A stretch of 64,000 bases of DNA from Hydrangea macrophylla (taxonomy: Eukaryota > Streptophyta > Magnoliopsida > Cornales > Hydrangeaceae): the NCBI GenBank assembly GCA_033977485.1, contig CM066993.1, forward strand, positions 33,706,501 to 33,770,500. Reading direction: 5' to 3'. Position 1 is the stretch's first letter, and each line of letters begins with the position of its first letter. The notes below the pieces were generated by a model. It was not told where the DNA came from. It did not search any database and saw only the letters and a program-made list of their open reading frames with translations. A program made the position numbers and the translations under genes. Of this stretch, positions 44,818 to 57,772 are shown in pieces.

Positions 44818-46480
44818 TATTTATGTACTTTCACATTTTTCACGAGTGGCACATGATTGATATTGCTGAAATTCATGTGATGGATCATATTATTTTCATT
44901 TTTGATCATCAGATAAGTTCCAAGTGACCTCAACTTTCCAATCAATTAAATGTATTGCAAACCAAAGCTTTAGACCAAAACTACAAAATGTGAGTATTTC
45001 ATTTGAGATACTGGAGGAAACTATGTTGTAGGTTCAGTTAAGCATATGGTTTTACAGATGATGGATTCATAGCTTTAAGCTCTTAACGTTGTGCGAAAGA
45101 TAACTTGAACATGAAACACATGCTTCCGTTTATCCTTCTCGCAGTCTTCACCATGTGGTTGAGGGATGCCAACGCAGAGAGCATAACCCGAATTTGAAAG
45201 AACCATGCTTTAGTATTTTTTTCGTTTGATAGGAAAAAACTCAAGTGGAGACCGCCAATAATAGAAGGTTGAAGAGCTTCCGAATTCAGCTTCCATGCAT
45301 GCAAATCAAATGAGGTCGTCGATGATGATTTGGAGGAGGGATGCAAGAATATTTGATTTGATGAGAGATGAAAACCCAAAAATTGTGGTTGTACTATATA
45401 TGTATACACACACACTAGTTATATAGAATACCCCAAATAAAGCTAATTAGTTTTCAAGAAAAGAGTTAGTTACTTCATATTTGGAGGAATTTTTAGATAC
45501 TGATAAATTCAGGTTTCAAAAGGGTGGATTTGCTATATTCACTTTTGTGGTGTACAAATAGTGGACATGAACAATTGAACAAATTAACATAGATTCCCCC
45601 CTTATTTTGGAAAAAATATTGGTTGCAACCGTTATAGAGGTGACATAGTATCCCAAGCCAATCAGAATTCTTTATTATTCCATACGCCCCCCCTATTTCC
45701 AAGGTAGACATCAGCAAAAACTACTACTATATTAGTGACGTTATAAGTGATGACATGGCGTATCCGTTGCAACCAATATTTACTCCTCATTTTAGTCAAA
45801 ATCACAAAAAGTGCAGGTTTTGGGTACTGTAATTACAAGTAGCTGAGGGTAAAATTGACAATTTTACCCTCAACAACAGCCATGTTCTGGCAGCTTTTGG
45901 GGGCATTTGTAAAAAATGACCTAAATATCCATTACCTCATTTAATTTCTCCTCACAATATCTGATTTTGTCTACTCTCTATGGTCTAGTGTTCAAGTATT
46001 GCTCTCTTTATACTACAAGGTATGAACCCCATGCAATGCACGGGATGTACTTTGGAACATTAAAAAAAAAGGGAAAAGCTATTATTTTAAAAATGTTTTT
46101 ATGAACATTCTAAATAGAGTAATGTATAATTAATTAATTACACACATCTATAATTAACTCAATTTAATTAGATTTATAGTGTACACACACATATAAAGTG
46201 TTTTAAGTAAAATAGTCTTCAAGGAGAATGCTTCATTGGTTTTTAGCCCCGCTGTTTCGAATTCTACAAAGCATCAACGTGTGGTACTTTTGACACAAGA
46301 AAATTTAGTAATGCAATTCTTACACTACCTGAATTTTAGTGTAGAAAACATTTTTTGAAGATACAAAACTCGAGTTCCATTTGCTAGAAGATAAGAATCG
46401 ACCAAGAGTACACTCCGTAATCTTTCCACGAGGGATGCATTGTACGATTTTGTATATATATATATAAAAACATATATTAA

Positions 46481-46645
46481 GGGAATTGTTATTGCCACTC
46501 CATTATTAAACTAATGCACTCCATGGTGCCACTCTCAGAGCATGTGGTATCATGTATGCAATGCATGACATGTATGGTACCACATGTTTTAAGAATGGTA
46601 CTATGGAATGTCTTAGTTCAATGATGGAGTGGCAACAACATCACC
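46481..46645. mobile_element. Hairpin MITE (about 165 bp)
   Basis: The two halves are inverted repeats of roughly 75 bp. GCCACTCCATTATTAAACTAA on the left is mirrored by TTAGTTCAATGATGGAGTGGC on the right, and GCATGTGGTATCATG by CATGTATGGTACCACATG. The loop is only a few bases. No target duplication was determined. Confidence 0.7.
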
Positions 46646-46897
46646 CTATATTAATTATATAAAAAGCTCTATGAGTAAGTATCTAGAAAGAAGCCAAATT
46701 TATACTATTATTAAGGGAAATGGAGTGGTACCTAATTATAAAAAACTATAACAAATATTTACATAAAAACCATTAAACTTTTGTTAATTCAAAGTTAAAA
46801 TGTGTGTCCTAAACCGTCATTAAGCAAATCAAATAAAGATAAAAATAAACTTCCCTCTCCACTTTACCACTTCCCTCTCATTATTAAAAACAGCCAC

Positions 46898-49081
46898 TGT
46901 AATGCCCCGAAAACCAAACCACGTGGGCGAGGTCAATAAGTCAAACAATATAACATAAAGCACGGAATAGTCCAACGTGGACCAATCCATAAGGCGGAAG
47001 CATAAGGGAATCCTATGTGGATTCCAAAGAAAAGTTAATAAGTCAAGGGTTGACCCACGAGGACCAAACGGGTCAAATAGGGTCAACTAACATAGTTTGG
47101 TTTTGAAAGGAATTTGTAAAGAAGTATAAAGAAACTCCAAAGGTTTAAAAGTAACAAGTAATGAAGTTTGCTTTAAAGGTTTATCACTAAAGTGGTTTTT
47201 GAAGGAATACGGCCAAGCGGTCCTTAGGAAATTGAAAGCAGTAATTTTTCCATAGTAGGGTAACCATGGTCTAAGAATTACTAACAAGTATTAAAAACAT
47301 AATTTAATAAGGATCCTAGAGGATCTAACTATCAATATTAAGATTAAGAGGGGGATAACTAGGATCCCCAAATATACAAGATCATTAAGTCTAATAGAAA
47401 GAGTTATAAAGCAAGGGCTAATCATGTGCCCAATTACAACTACTATGAAATAAATATAAATCCTTGTAATTCAATCTACGAATAAGATAATGAATTACAA
47501 CTAGATCAATGCTCCTACCATGAGCTGTGACAAAGAAGTGTTTTCTTTTCAAAATCTAAGACTTCCTCGTAAGGAATCTTCAAATGGGATGCCACGCATT
47601 GAAAACTTTTGGGCCTTGCCCTAATCAACATTTCCTGAAAAAGGGGTTTTATAGATTCATTAAGCACGACGGCTCAGTAGAAAACATTGTAGAAATGTAC
47701 TACTACTAAAATCATGCTATGACATGCGGTGCAATGATTTGCCGCCGTGGCGATGCAACTAGCCGGATGGCCAAACCGTGAGACATTCCCAACTCAATAT
47801 CCCAATCACTCACTCTCACATCGGATAGCGAGCCACTCAAACGTGAGTGTAGCATACAAGATCTCCGGTAGCTAGCCGAATATGATCTTGCTTTTTTGAT
47901 TGTTTTAAGGATCACAAACAACCTTCCTCACTTCACACCCGCTTCTGGAATTTCATCAAATTACAACCCCAAACGGGGATTCCAAAGACATTCCCCAATC
48001 GTGGGAATTTTAACAATTTCATAAGCCCCAAGCCAATGCCATGAATGCTATGCCGACTCGGCGACTATGATATGCTACTAGATGCGGTTATGCTTTAACA
48101 ATGTTATTTCTAAGAATACAATGACAAGAAGTAAACATGGTAGTTCATATAAAAATGTAATCATCACATTAGGCAAATAAGAGATTTTTAACATCAATTA
48201 GTATTTGAAACCATAGAAACTCAAATAGCATTTAGGTTTAGACATGGATTCAAGTAAGCATATAAGGGCATGTAATCATTCAATTAATCACATAGGAAGA
48301 TTTCCAAAACAAGATTAATGTCTATTAACACTAACTTACACATGACAAACCATGAAGTGAGAAATAATAGTGCACTTAAACAATGAAATCTACCTCTTGA
48401 ATATTTGAGCAAATACTCTCACCAAAGAAATCCAAAGGGGAAATCATTAACATAAGCATATCCTACAAGATATCAATACCTAGTTACATAAACCAAACTT
48501 AGGAATGAAAACTATGGTGTTATTAAGATAACATAAATTACCTCTTGAGTTCTAGGGCAAGAAGTACTAAATTACAAATCCCACGAAGAAATCGAGAACA
48601 CCGGTGTGAAGGTCTAGGTGAGATGATCAAAAAGGTCTTTAATAGCCTTGACCCAAACTTGAGTCCTTGGCCTCCAAATGGAGCTTGAAAGCTCTAAGCT
48701 TCCATGGAGTTGTATCTCCCAAAACTAGAGAGAGAGAGAGATGAGAGATATATAGAGAGAAAATGAAAAAGAAAAATGAGAGGAAGAGTTAGATACGGGT
48801 TATATATAGATTGATGAAGAAGGGGGAAGCTTCCTAGTGAAGCTTTAGTTGTTGGGGTGGTTAGGAGTGGTTAGGGAGTGGTTTGGGAGTTAACTTGAGG
48901 GTCCCACTCTTGTCTCCCTTACACATACACACAAAAATATATAACATACATATATACACATGTGCTAATTTAAATGTAGATGTAATACCACTTGGACAGA
49001 AATAAATTTACTGTCCCAAACCAAGACCCAAATTGGTCCAAAATTACCGAATTACCCTTTATAAAAATCTGGGTTTCTACA
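46898..49081 (-). repeat. Element D 3' LTR
   Basis: 2184 bp. The candidate 5-bp duplication at its outer end is GCCAC (46893-46897); its partner is outside the window. No open frame of interest. Confidence 0.7.
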
Positions 49082-49765
49082 ATCTACCCCCCTTAAAAGA
49101 ATTCCGTCCCAAAATTCGAAAGGTAACGAAAGGAATGCAATCAAGGAACAATCCATGACCACACCAAAACGCTGTAGTGTCACAAAACAACGTGAGCACT
49201 AACTCAACATGTTTAAACAAAACATCTCACACATCGATTCCAGAAAGGAGATGAAAGCTCAATAAAACAGTCAATAAGCACACCAAGGGTGCTGAGGAAC
49301 AAACGTAAGGGACATACAAGGTTCAACATTAAAGGATGGAGTCAACTCCAAAGATCGACAATAATAATTGACATGAACCTCCAAACCATTAGATCAACAA
49401 AAAAAATGTACTTGAATGAAAACAAAGTACAATCGAATGTCTCAAATTCAGTGAATCAAGGCAAAAGTGATCCGTTCAAAAAGAACATGTGATCACAAGA
49501 ATGCAACGAGCTATTGTATACCCAAAATTTGTCTCAAAAATGAATAAGCACTAAGTATACAAAGGATATGTATACCAACAAAAGATATGATCTAATCATA
49601 AACCGGAAACCCAATCCAAAGAACAGAGGGTAGCCGTAGAATGGAAATAACATTCTCCAACTATTACTCATGGGGAAAACATTCACAAGGCGCAAGGAAT
49701 AAATGGGATAAGCTCCAATCGATATATAAAATAATCAAAGGAAGATATTACACAAGCGTGAATAT
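46898..49765 (-). mobile_element. Element D: Tekay/Del-type LTR retrotransposon, 3' end, minus strand
   Basis: The LTR is 46898-49081 (2184 bp), TGTAATGCCCCG to GGGTTTCTACA on the plus strand. Read on the minus strand, the polypurine tract TTTTAAGGGGGGTAGAT (49083-49099) sits directly before the LTR, which fits Del/Tekay elements. About 680 bp of non-coding internal sequence follow, then element E cuts in at 49766. The rest of D would lie to the right of the window. The superfamily call is from the terminal blocks and polypurine tract; no protein domain is in view. Confidence 0.7.
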
Positions 49766-50017
49766 TGACAAGCGGGAGTATTTGTAAAATACAACCGCGC
49801 TAAAAGAAGAAAAAGTATGGATTTAGTTTACAATTCCTCCATTTATCTACAATTTGAATTACAATACTAGTTTATGCACATATTGATTAAACTATGATAA
49901 GTTGTGTGTTTTAGCTGTAATTTGTACAGACTGCAGTTGCTGTGTGAAAAGTTAGAAGATAATGATGAAGGGAAATGCTGAATTCTAAAGAAGACATGTC
50001 AAAGCTGAAATATAGAG

Positions 50018-50130
50018 TTCAAGCGATTGAAGACCTTTCGATCGATCGAAGTTTCGATCGATCGAGATAAGTTCAAGCGATCGAAGTCCCCAAGAGTTCA
50101 ATCGATCGAGAATTGTTCAATCGATCGAAC
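50018..50130. repeat. Palindrome array 1 of element E LTR (TCGATCGA)
   Basis: Six units centred on TCGATCGA or AGCGATCGA, with spacers of 5-20 bp. Perfect copies include TTTCGATCGATCGAAG and TTCAATCGATCGAA variants. The array ends about 70 bp upstream of the TATA box. Confidence 0.9.
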
Positions 50131-50198
50131 ATGCCTTTTATAAGATTTTTACGCGCACGCAGCAGGATGCATGAAAAACCCTAGCATTAGGTTTCTGC

Positions 50199-50206
50199 TA
50201 TATATA
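50199..50206 (+). promoter_or_regulatory. TATA box of element E LTR
   Basis: TATATATA after TTTCTGC, conserved in the 3' LTR near 63350. An alternative is TTTTATAAG at 50136. Confidence 0.5.
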
Positions 50207-50646
50207 TTCATACTGTAGACGTCCATAAGGATGTCCACTTTACATTTTATCAGTTTTTACACAAAAAGAGAGTGTTTTAATTTGATCCTTGTAGGTTTTG
50301 GTGATTGAACATTGAATTCAAGTGAAGTTTAAAGGTTATCCATAGCTTGTTCGTTCCAGGTTTTGATTATATCAGTTTTGCTTGCACTCTTTCAGTAGTT
50401 TACATAGTTTATATCTGAATAGATTGCAGTTTTATTTGTTGGTAGTGTTTAAATCATAGCTTTTCAGTGATTGCATGTTTAAATCTCATCCAAACGCAAC
50501 CTTAATGAATTTTTACGTTGAAAATAAATCTGTGACACTTCAGACGATGTCTGAGTAGTCCCCGGGTTGGGAGATCACGATGAAGCCATGATCTCAGGCC
50601 TTTTCCATGCAGCAGATTAATTTCTGTGTTTGATTAATCGAAGTGG

Positions 50647-50748
50647 TTCGATCGATCGGACCAGAGTTATTGTCGAGCGATCGAAGTCAGTTCGATCGAT
50701 CGAGGGATGAAGAAGTTCGATCGATCAAAAGCGCGTCGACCGATCGAG
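50647..50748. repeat. Palindrome array 2 of element E LTR (TCGATCGA)
   Basis: Five units in about 100 bp, downstream of the TATA box. The matching part of the 3' LTR is missing because of the insertion at 63763. Confidence 0.85.
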
Positions 50749-51418
50749 CTCTCTGATTCTTGAGGACATTCTATACAGTATTCCTAGACTTTCTGCTTTA
50801 CTGATTCGTTATCAAACTGTCCCCAAATGCTCAGTTTGTCAAAACAGTCTTTAAACCTAAAGTTTTGAGTTTTTTTTCTTCAATATATTTTGCAAACCAC
50901 CCTCAATGCTAATACCATTGTAGGTGAGAGTCTTAACTATTGTTTTAAACCGCTTTTGTTTATTTTGAACTCCATTGTGATGATATAGTCCCGGATATGA
51001 AAGGGCTATGGATTCTTTATTTTAAGAGAAATACGGAATACTGTAGAGAGTGTGCTCCACTGAGCTTCAATGTAATTGAATGGTAGATGGCTAGGTTGCG
51101 GTGGATTCGTGTAATCCCAACATTCATTTTTAATTAAGAAAAACATTTTAAATCATTGATTTGGTTAATTAGTTAGTAATTACTTAATCTAGTTTAATTG
51201 CTTCAGTTTTAGTAGTTGTTAAACTGTGGAACTTTGTGTTCTACATCTGTAAAATAAAAGTATTGATTTTTATTTTCCCTGTTGAGAATAACCTAAGTAA
51301 TTAGTTTAACACCTTCCCTGTGGGATCGACCTGGACTTATCCAGTACTACTTGCATGATTACCTATACTTGGGTATAGCACACAAGCACACACAGAAAAA
51401 TCGTCGTGTCAATTTTTT

Positions 51419-51435
51419 TGGCACCGTTGCCGGGG
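51419..51435 (+). other. Element E primer binding site, tRNA-Asp type
   Basis: TGGCACCGTTGCCGGGG, one mismatch to the tRNA-Asp complement seen perfectly in element C. Confidence 0.85.
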
Positions 51436-51541
51436 AGGGCGACAAGCTAACACTTCGATTACCTCAATCTTTCCTTATCTTTTCCTCTTTTTCTTTTTCT
51501 TTTGTTCTTTAGATTAAAAATTTCTTAGGATCTTTCCCTAT

Positions 51542-53207
51542 ATGTCCGATAATTCCATCGAAGGAATTTTTGGAAATCCACTCTATTCATCCGACTCATC
51601 TAGTTCTATTAACCCTATAGTTACACCGATCGACTCAATGGCCGACAATCAAAGCGAAAATGGTGATAATGTGGTTGTACCAATCGACGATTCTCTTCGT
51701 CCTTTGTGCGATCTCATGACACCTGAACATGCGCCCACACCTTCTTGCATTCTCATTCCACCCCATGCAGGCGAATTTTAATTTCGCAATGAAATGATTC
51801 AACTCCTTCCTACCTTTCATGGAATGGAGAGCGAGAAGGCGTATCTACATGTCAAGGACTTTGAGGATGTTTGTAAAACTTTCTCACAGAATTGTCCTGT
51901 AGATGTAACATGTCTGATGCTATTTCCTTTCACTTTAAAGGATAAAGCAAAAGCGTGGTTACTCACTTTGAAGCCAAACTCTATCTATACCTGGCATGCG
52001 ATGAACACTGCTTTTCTAAAGAAATTCTTTCCACCTCGTATGACCACCGAGCTTAAAAGACAAATAAAATCTTACAAACAAAAGAACAATGAAACCTTCA
52101 CTCAAACTTGGGAGCGTTTCAAGGATCTGCTACTCTCATGCCCACATTATGGGTACGAGAAATGGCAAACCATAAGCTATTTCTATGAAGGGTTAAATGG
52201 GGAAACTAAAAAGTTGGCCGAGACCATGAGTTCAGGGTCATTTCTTCGCAAAAACACGGAGGAGGTTGAAGCTCATTTTGAGTGGCTAGCCGAACACGCC
52301 CATGAATGGTCAAATACAGATGATGTCCCACACTCACAGATATCCTGTGTAGAAGAAAAAAGTTTATATCAACTAAAAAGTGAGGATCATCTTATGAACA
52401 AGTATGAAGAACTAGCAAAGAAAGTGGAGGAATTGGGGATGAAAGGAGAGAGTTCTAGGCAGTTTTTGCCTGAAAAACCATGTGGCACATGTAATATGCT
52501 GGGACACACTACTCAATACTGTCCCAATGTGCCATATTTTCAAGAACAACCCCCCATGGAAATAAATGCCATGCAAGGGTATAGGGGGGCGGGAACAAGG
52601 GAAATAAATGCCATGCAATAGATGGAATCACCCCGGGTTCGACTGGAAAAACAACGCTGGGACCCAAAACCAATTTCAACAACAATAGCCCTACAATACC
52701 AATAATCAATATCAAGGACAATACAATAGACAGTCCCAGCCATTCAATCAGAATAGAACAAACAACTATAACAATACTCAACCCTCATATAATCAACCAG
52801 CAAATGTCTATGTGCCACCTCACAGGAAGGTGCAAGAGGAAGATCCACTCTCTAACGCCAATTTAACGCAGCAGTTAATTCAGATGATGAGCAGAATGTC
52901 CATGACATTAGAGAGGATGGATGCACATCAAGAGGGTTCGAGTGGCACATTTCCCGCTCAACCACTTCCAAATCCCAAGGGATATAACAATGGCCCTCCT
53001 ACTCATGAACAGGCAAAAGCCGTGACTACATTAAGAAGCGGCAAAGTCATAGGGCAAAACATGCCTCATTCTACTCCTGAGGAGTATGAAGAGGAGGAAG
53101 TCGTAATTAGGAGCAAACCATCTACTCAAGCAGAAGAATCATCCACTAATGACAAACCATTAGAACCAAACAAGGACGCTTCTAAAGAAGTAGAAGAAGT
53201 TGAGTGA
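51542..53207 (+). pseudogene. Element E gag (broken)
   Basis: ATG 51542. A TAA at 51779-51781 cuts the frame 79 codons in; the same frame goes on with MIQLLPTFHGMESEKAYL, LFPFTLKDKAKAWL and WERFKDLLLSCPHYG. The CCHC knuckle CGTCNMLGHTTQYC (about 52482-52523) is complete. A TAG at 52619-52621 and a frame change follow, then an N/Q-rich stretch with another TAG near 52676, a PPHRK segment and an acidic tail with TGA at 53205-53207. The domain order equals that of element C gag, which has no stops. Confidence 0.85.
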
Positions 53208-53930
53208 AGGCTGGAAAAGGAGCCTGTCATTGATGAATTACCCAAATGTCCTTTCCTTGTGCCGTACCCTCAAAGGCTCAAGAAACCCCAAAACGAGGCA
53301 AAGAATCAGGAGTTCTTGGAGTTATTCAAACAGGTCAAAATTAATCTCCCACTCCTTGATGCCATCAAACAAGTGCCAGCCTATGCTAAGTATCTAAAAG
53401 ACTTATGCACGATCAAAAGGAGGCAAAGTGTGAAAAAACATGCTTATGTCGCTTACCAAGCAAGTGCAATCATTCAAAATGAGTTGCCTCCGAAGCTCAA
53501 GGACCCTGGCACCCCAACTCTCTCATGCAGAATTGGGAATCAAAGGATAGACAACGCACTCCTTGATTTAAGAGCTAGCGTAAGCCTGCTGCCATACTCA
53601 GTATATAAACAATTAGGGTTAGGTGAACTCAAACCCACCTGAGTTGCATTGCAATTGACAGACAGGCCAGTCAAATATCCTAGAGGAATATTGGAGGACG
53701 TTCTGGTGCAAATAGATACTTTTGTCTTCCCGGTAGATTTTGTGATTCTAGACATAGAACCTGTGTCTAACCCATGTTCACAAATCCCGGTAATTTTTGG
53801 ACGTCCATTCCTCAACACCATAGATGCCACAATCAAAATAAGAAGTGGTATCATGACCATCGTATTCGGGAATATGACATTAAATGTTAAGATTTTTTCA
53901 AATCCCCGACCTGAAGAATACGAGGATGAC
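53208..53930 (+). pseudogene. Element E aspartic protease (broken, active-site motif altered)
   Basis: Continues in the same frame as the gag tail. The catalytic motif reads LLDLRASVSLLP instead of LLDLGASV..: the Gly after the catalytic Asp is Arg. A TGA at 53640-53642 follows. The second half has IPVIFGRPFLNT. The change and the stop each should stop protease function. Confidence 0.8.
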
Positions 53931-55777
53931 GAAGAGGTTAACTGCATCGAAACGGTCATCGAAGATGAGGCTGATCTTGTAGAGTACAAAGATCCCTTGG
54001 AGGTAGTTGTGTCACAATTCGACACTACCTATCTACCTAATGATTCTACCCCATTGGATGCTGCCCTAAATCACGCCTGCCTCATGATGGAAACCAAGGA
54101 GGAAGATAGAGATGAATGCATGTGGGTCACACCATATGAACCCTTACCTCCAAAAACCAAGTTAACTATGCCTTCGAATTTTCAGTTTCCAGATTTGGAA
54201 TTAAAGGAACTTCCAAAGGAGCTCAAATATGCTTTTCTAGGAACTGAAAAAATTTATCCTATTATAATCTCATCTACGTTAAATCCAGAACAAGAGGATA
54301 AGTTGATTCAAATGCTCAAACTGCATAAGGGAGCATTGGGATGGACTATTGCTGACCTCAAAGGCATAAGCCCATCTATTTGCACCCATAATATTTATCT
54401 GAAAGAAGACGCTAAACCCTCGCGACAAATGCAGAGGCGTCTGAATCCAAATATGCACGAAGTAGTGAAGAAAGAAGTCTTAAAACTTCTAGACATTGGG
54501 ATAATATACCCTATCTCTGACAGCCCTTGGGTTAGTCCAACCCAAGTGGTGCCCAAAATAGCCGGTATAACAGTAATCCCAAATAAAGATGGCGAGTTAG
54601 TACCAATACGCATCCCCACTGGATGGAGGATGTGTATTGACCATCGAAAGTTGAATACTGTGACCCGGAAGGATCACTTCCCATTGCCATTCATGGATCA
54701 GATGCTAGAACGAGTGGATACAACCAAATTGAAATTGCTCCTGAAGATCAGGAGAAAACAACATTCACATGTCCGTTCGGTACTTTCGCTTACCGCCGCA
54801 TGCCTTTTAGATTATGTAATGCACCTGCCACTTTCCAGCGGTGTATGTTAAGCATTTTCAGCGATATGGTTGAACAGACACTCGAGGTTTTCATGGACGA
54901 CTTCTTGGTGTTTGGCCATAGTTTCGATAACTGCCTAGAAAACCTTAAAAATGTGTTGGCAAGATGCGAGGACAAACACCTAGTACTAAACTGGGAAAAG
55001 TGTCACTTTATGGTGACCAAAGGAATTGTCCTCGGCCACATTATCTCTGATAAAGGTATTCAAGTCGATAAAGCGAAAATCGATATAATTTCGAATTTGC
55101 CTGTCCCTCGAACAGTCCGAGACATCCGTTCTTTTCTGGGACATGCTGGGTTTTATCGACGCTTTATCCAAAATTTTAGTGCCATCTCACGACCACTGTG
55201 CCAACTCCTAGTTAAAGATGCACCTTTTGTTTGGTCAGAAAATTGTCAAATATCTTTTGATGCACTAAAAAATCACCTTACCTCCACACCAATAATACAG
55301 GCACCCGACTGGGGTTTGCCATTTGAGTTAATGTGCGATGCTAGTGATTACGCTATTGGCGCAGTCCTAGGACAGAGGAAGGATGACAAGCCTTATGTTA
55401 TATACTATGCCAGTCGAACACTCAACGAAGCTCAAATGAACTATACAACTACTATAAAAGAGCTACTGGCAATAGTCTTCGCGTTGGACAAATTCAGGTC
55501 TTATCTGATAGGGTCCCCAATCGTTTGTTTCACAGACCACTCGGCCCTTAAGTACCTGTTATCTAAGAAAGACGCGAAACAGAGGCTAATCCGTTACATA
55601 CTCTTACTCCAGAAATTCGATATCACTATCAAGGATAAAAAAGGAGTAGAGAATGTGGTTGCTGATCACCTATCTCAGTTAACATTCACGGACAATACTG
55701 AACACATACCAATCAAAGATGAATTCCCAGATGAGCAAATTATGGCAGTCTTGGGTTTACCTGGTATGCAGACATAG
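53931..55777 (+). pseudogene. Element E reverse transcriptase and RNase H (motif A deleted)
   Basis: After an acidic linker, the RT domain starts near 54174. WRMCIDHRKLNTVTRKDHFP (about 54625-54685) is normal. At 54716 the sequence jumps from LERV straight to GYNQIEIAPEDQ in another frame, so roughly 40 bp containing the FLDGYS motif with the first catalytic Asp are gone. Downstream, FRLCNAPATFQ, the FMDDF catalytic pair (about 54889) and the thumb are present, followed by RNase H (CDASDYAIGAVLGQ, TDHSALKYLL) to a stop at 55775-55777 caused by a one-base frame change near 55762. Confidence 0.85.
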
Positions 55778-57057
55778 TAAATTATCTGGCCGCAGGAGAA
55801 ACTCCTAGACACTGGTCAAATCAAGACAGGAAGCGTTTCCTCTCGTTTGCACGCCATTTCTTTTTCGATGACCCTTATTTATTCAAGTATTGTGCTGATC
55901 AGGTCATCAGGCTTTGCGTCCCTAATGAGGATATAACCGTAATTCTAGCCTCATGCCACTCTGAAGCGTGTGGTGGCCATTTTTCTTCCCAAAAGACCGC
56001 ACTAAAAGTCCTACACAACGGATTTTATTGGCCTACCATATTTAAGGACGCTTATTCTTTCAGTAAATCGTGCCAACGCAGTCAAAAGCTAGGTACTATT
56101 TCAAAAAGGAATTCTATGCCCTTAACCCCTATTATCACAATTGAAATATTCGATTGTTGGGGCATAGACTTTATAGGCCCGTTCCCTAAATCAAACAACT
56201 GCGAATACATACTCATAGTTATGGAGCACGTATCAAAATGGGTGGAAGCAATACTGACGAGACGCAATGACCACAAAACAGTCATGTCTTTTCTTAAGGA
56301 AAATATTTTATCGCGTTTCGGAACCCCAAAAGCATTATTAAGTGACCAAGGGAAGCATTTCTGCAACAGGCCTTTGGAAACACTACTCAAGAAATATGGG
56401 GTACACCATAAAATCGCTCTAGCATACCACCCACAAACAAACGGGCAGGCGGAGTTGGCTAACCCTGAAATCAAACATATACTTGAATAAACGGTTAGTT
56501 TCAATAGAAAAGACTGGGCCTATAAATTGACTGACGCTCTGTGGGCGTACCGTACTGCTTATAAGACAAATTTGGGAATGTCTCCATATAGGTTAGTGTA
56601 CGGTAAGGAGTGTCACCTTCCTGTTGAAATAGAACACAAAGCTTATTGGGCAACACGCTCATTAAATTTCGACATTAAGGAGGGAGGACATCTCCAGAAA
56701 CTCCAATTGGCTGAACTGGAAGAAATCCGTCGAGATGCATATGACAATGCTAAACTCCACAAGGAGAGGTTGAAGGCGCGCCACGATCAAACGATCATTC
56801 GTAAATCTTTCGAGCCGGGGCAGAAAGTTTTATTATATGATTCACGCCTTTATCTCTTCCCAGGCAAACTCCGATCTCAGTGGACAGGACCTTTCACAGT
56901 CAAATCTGTCTTTCTACACGGGGCAGTTGAGCTATTTAACCCTAAGAACGATGGAAGTTTCAAGGTCAATGGTCAAAGGTTGAAACCATTCTTAGAGGAT
57001 TTCCAACCCGAGATCGAGCACATCCAACTGGATGAGCCCGATTATACTTCAAACTAA
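55762..57057 (+). pseudogene. Element E integrase (one nonsense codon)
   Basis: The frame starts WYADIVNYL, just after the RNase H frame change. The HHCC region has CHSEACGGH, but the last pair reads CQRSQ, so one Cys ligand is Ser. The catalytic core has GIDFIGPFP (first Asp), LLSDQGKHF (second Asp) and NGQAELANPEIKHILE (Glu). A TAA at 56488-56490 follows ILE. The same frame then continues through [22 protein letters not shown] and the C-terminal GPFTVKSVF block to TAA 57055-57057. The motif DDE is intact but the protein is split. Confidence 0.85.
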
Positions 57058-57191
57058 AACGCCCAAGTGCATTCTCCCTATGTTGTTGTACTATTTTTTT
57101 TTTCTGCATTTCATTTTGTTTTATTTTTTTCCTGTCTTTGTGAATGTGATTTTAATTCTTAATCTGCTATTTCGTGCTGTCTTTCCCTTGC

Positions 57192-57772
57192 AGGATATCA
57201 AGATTTGGGATGACAACATTCATTCTATAGGGTCATGGGCTGATTCCGAATATCAGAATCCACCTTGGACTGCCGATGAGATAGCATTCTGCTTATCTCC
57301 TTATCAAGGACTAGGGGTAGATGATGCAGTGGACCTGACCTATGGGTACATCTCTTATGATCCTGCTCTCCTCCAAATCAACCCATTCGAGCATATGGAC
57401 CTTTCTGGAGAGGAAGGAGAACCTGAAGGGTATGCTGTTGGAGAAGTGGATGACGCACTGTTGGAATAATGGAAAAATGACTCAATGTGGGAGCCATGGG
57501 AAGAAGAGGACTTACAAGATGTGGTGCCCGAACGCCACAATGCTGTTTTCACATATGTTGACGACTTCCTGGTCGTCCAAGTGGTTCCCTATATTTATGT
57601 CCATTTGAGCTATTTGTTGTTCAGGCTTCATTGCCCTCTACCTGCTAGTGCACCTGGGGATATCCAGCCAATAGGGAGGATAACTCTGGGTCACATTCCT
57701 TTCTTTTTCTTTTTGTTTTGCTTTATTTATCTCTTCCTTTTTGTTTGTTTTTTTTTATGTTGCTCTTGTTAA
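57192..57772 (+). CDS. Small acidic ORF after integrase, preceded by an acceptor-like site
   Basis: TTTCCCTTGCAG ends at 57193 and fits a plant 3' splice site. From 57194 the frame reads DIKIWDDNIHSIGSWADS and is strongly acidic (SGEEGEPEGY) to TAA at 57467-57469. The same frame continues after the stop with MWEPWEEEDLQDVVPER and a hydrophobic tail to 57772. No known domain. It could be a small accessory protein expressed by splicing or relic sequence. There is no good ATG near the acceptor. Confidence 0.35.

Larger units (their letters stand above)
44104..46897. other. Inter-element region without recognisable genes
   Basis: Mostly A/T-rich. It includes two foldback elements (44372-44817, 46481-46645). 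A 110-codon minus-strand frame at 45083-45415 matches nothing I know and has no supporting signals. There is a TA-rich tract at 46450-46470. Confidence 0.5.
49766..51411 (+). repeat. Element E 5' LTR
   Basis: 1646 bp, TGACAAGCGGGAG .. TCGTCGTGTCA. Contains palindrome clusters at 50018-50130 and 50647-50748 and a TATA box at 50199. Confidence 0.9.

Noticed and set aside
45083..45415. 110-codon minus-strand frame
   Set aside because: No recognisable motif, no splice or promoter context, and flanked by repeats; could be a gene relic but cannot be supported.
50018..50748. Regularly interrupted palindromes look superficially like a CRISPR array
   Set aside because: Repeats are 8-14 bp, spacers are irregular and short, and the sequence is a plant LTR.
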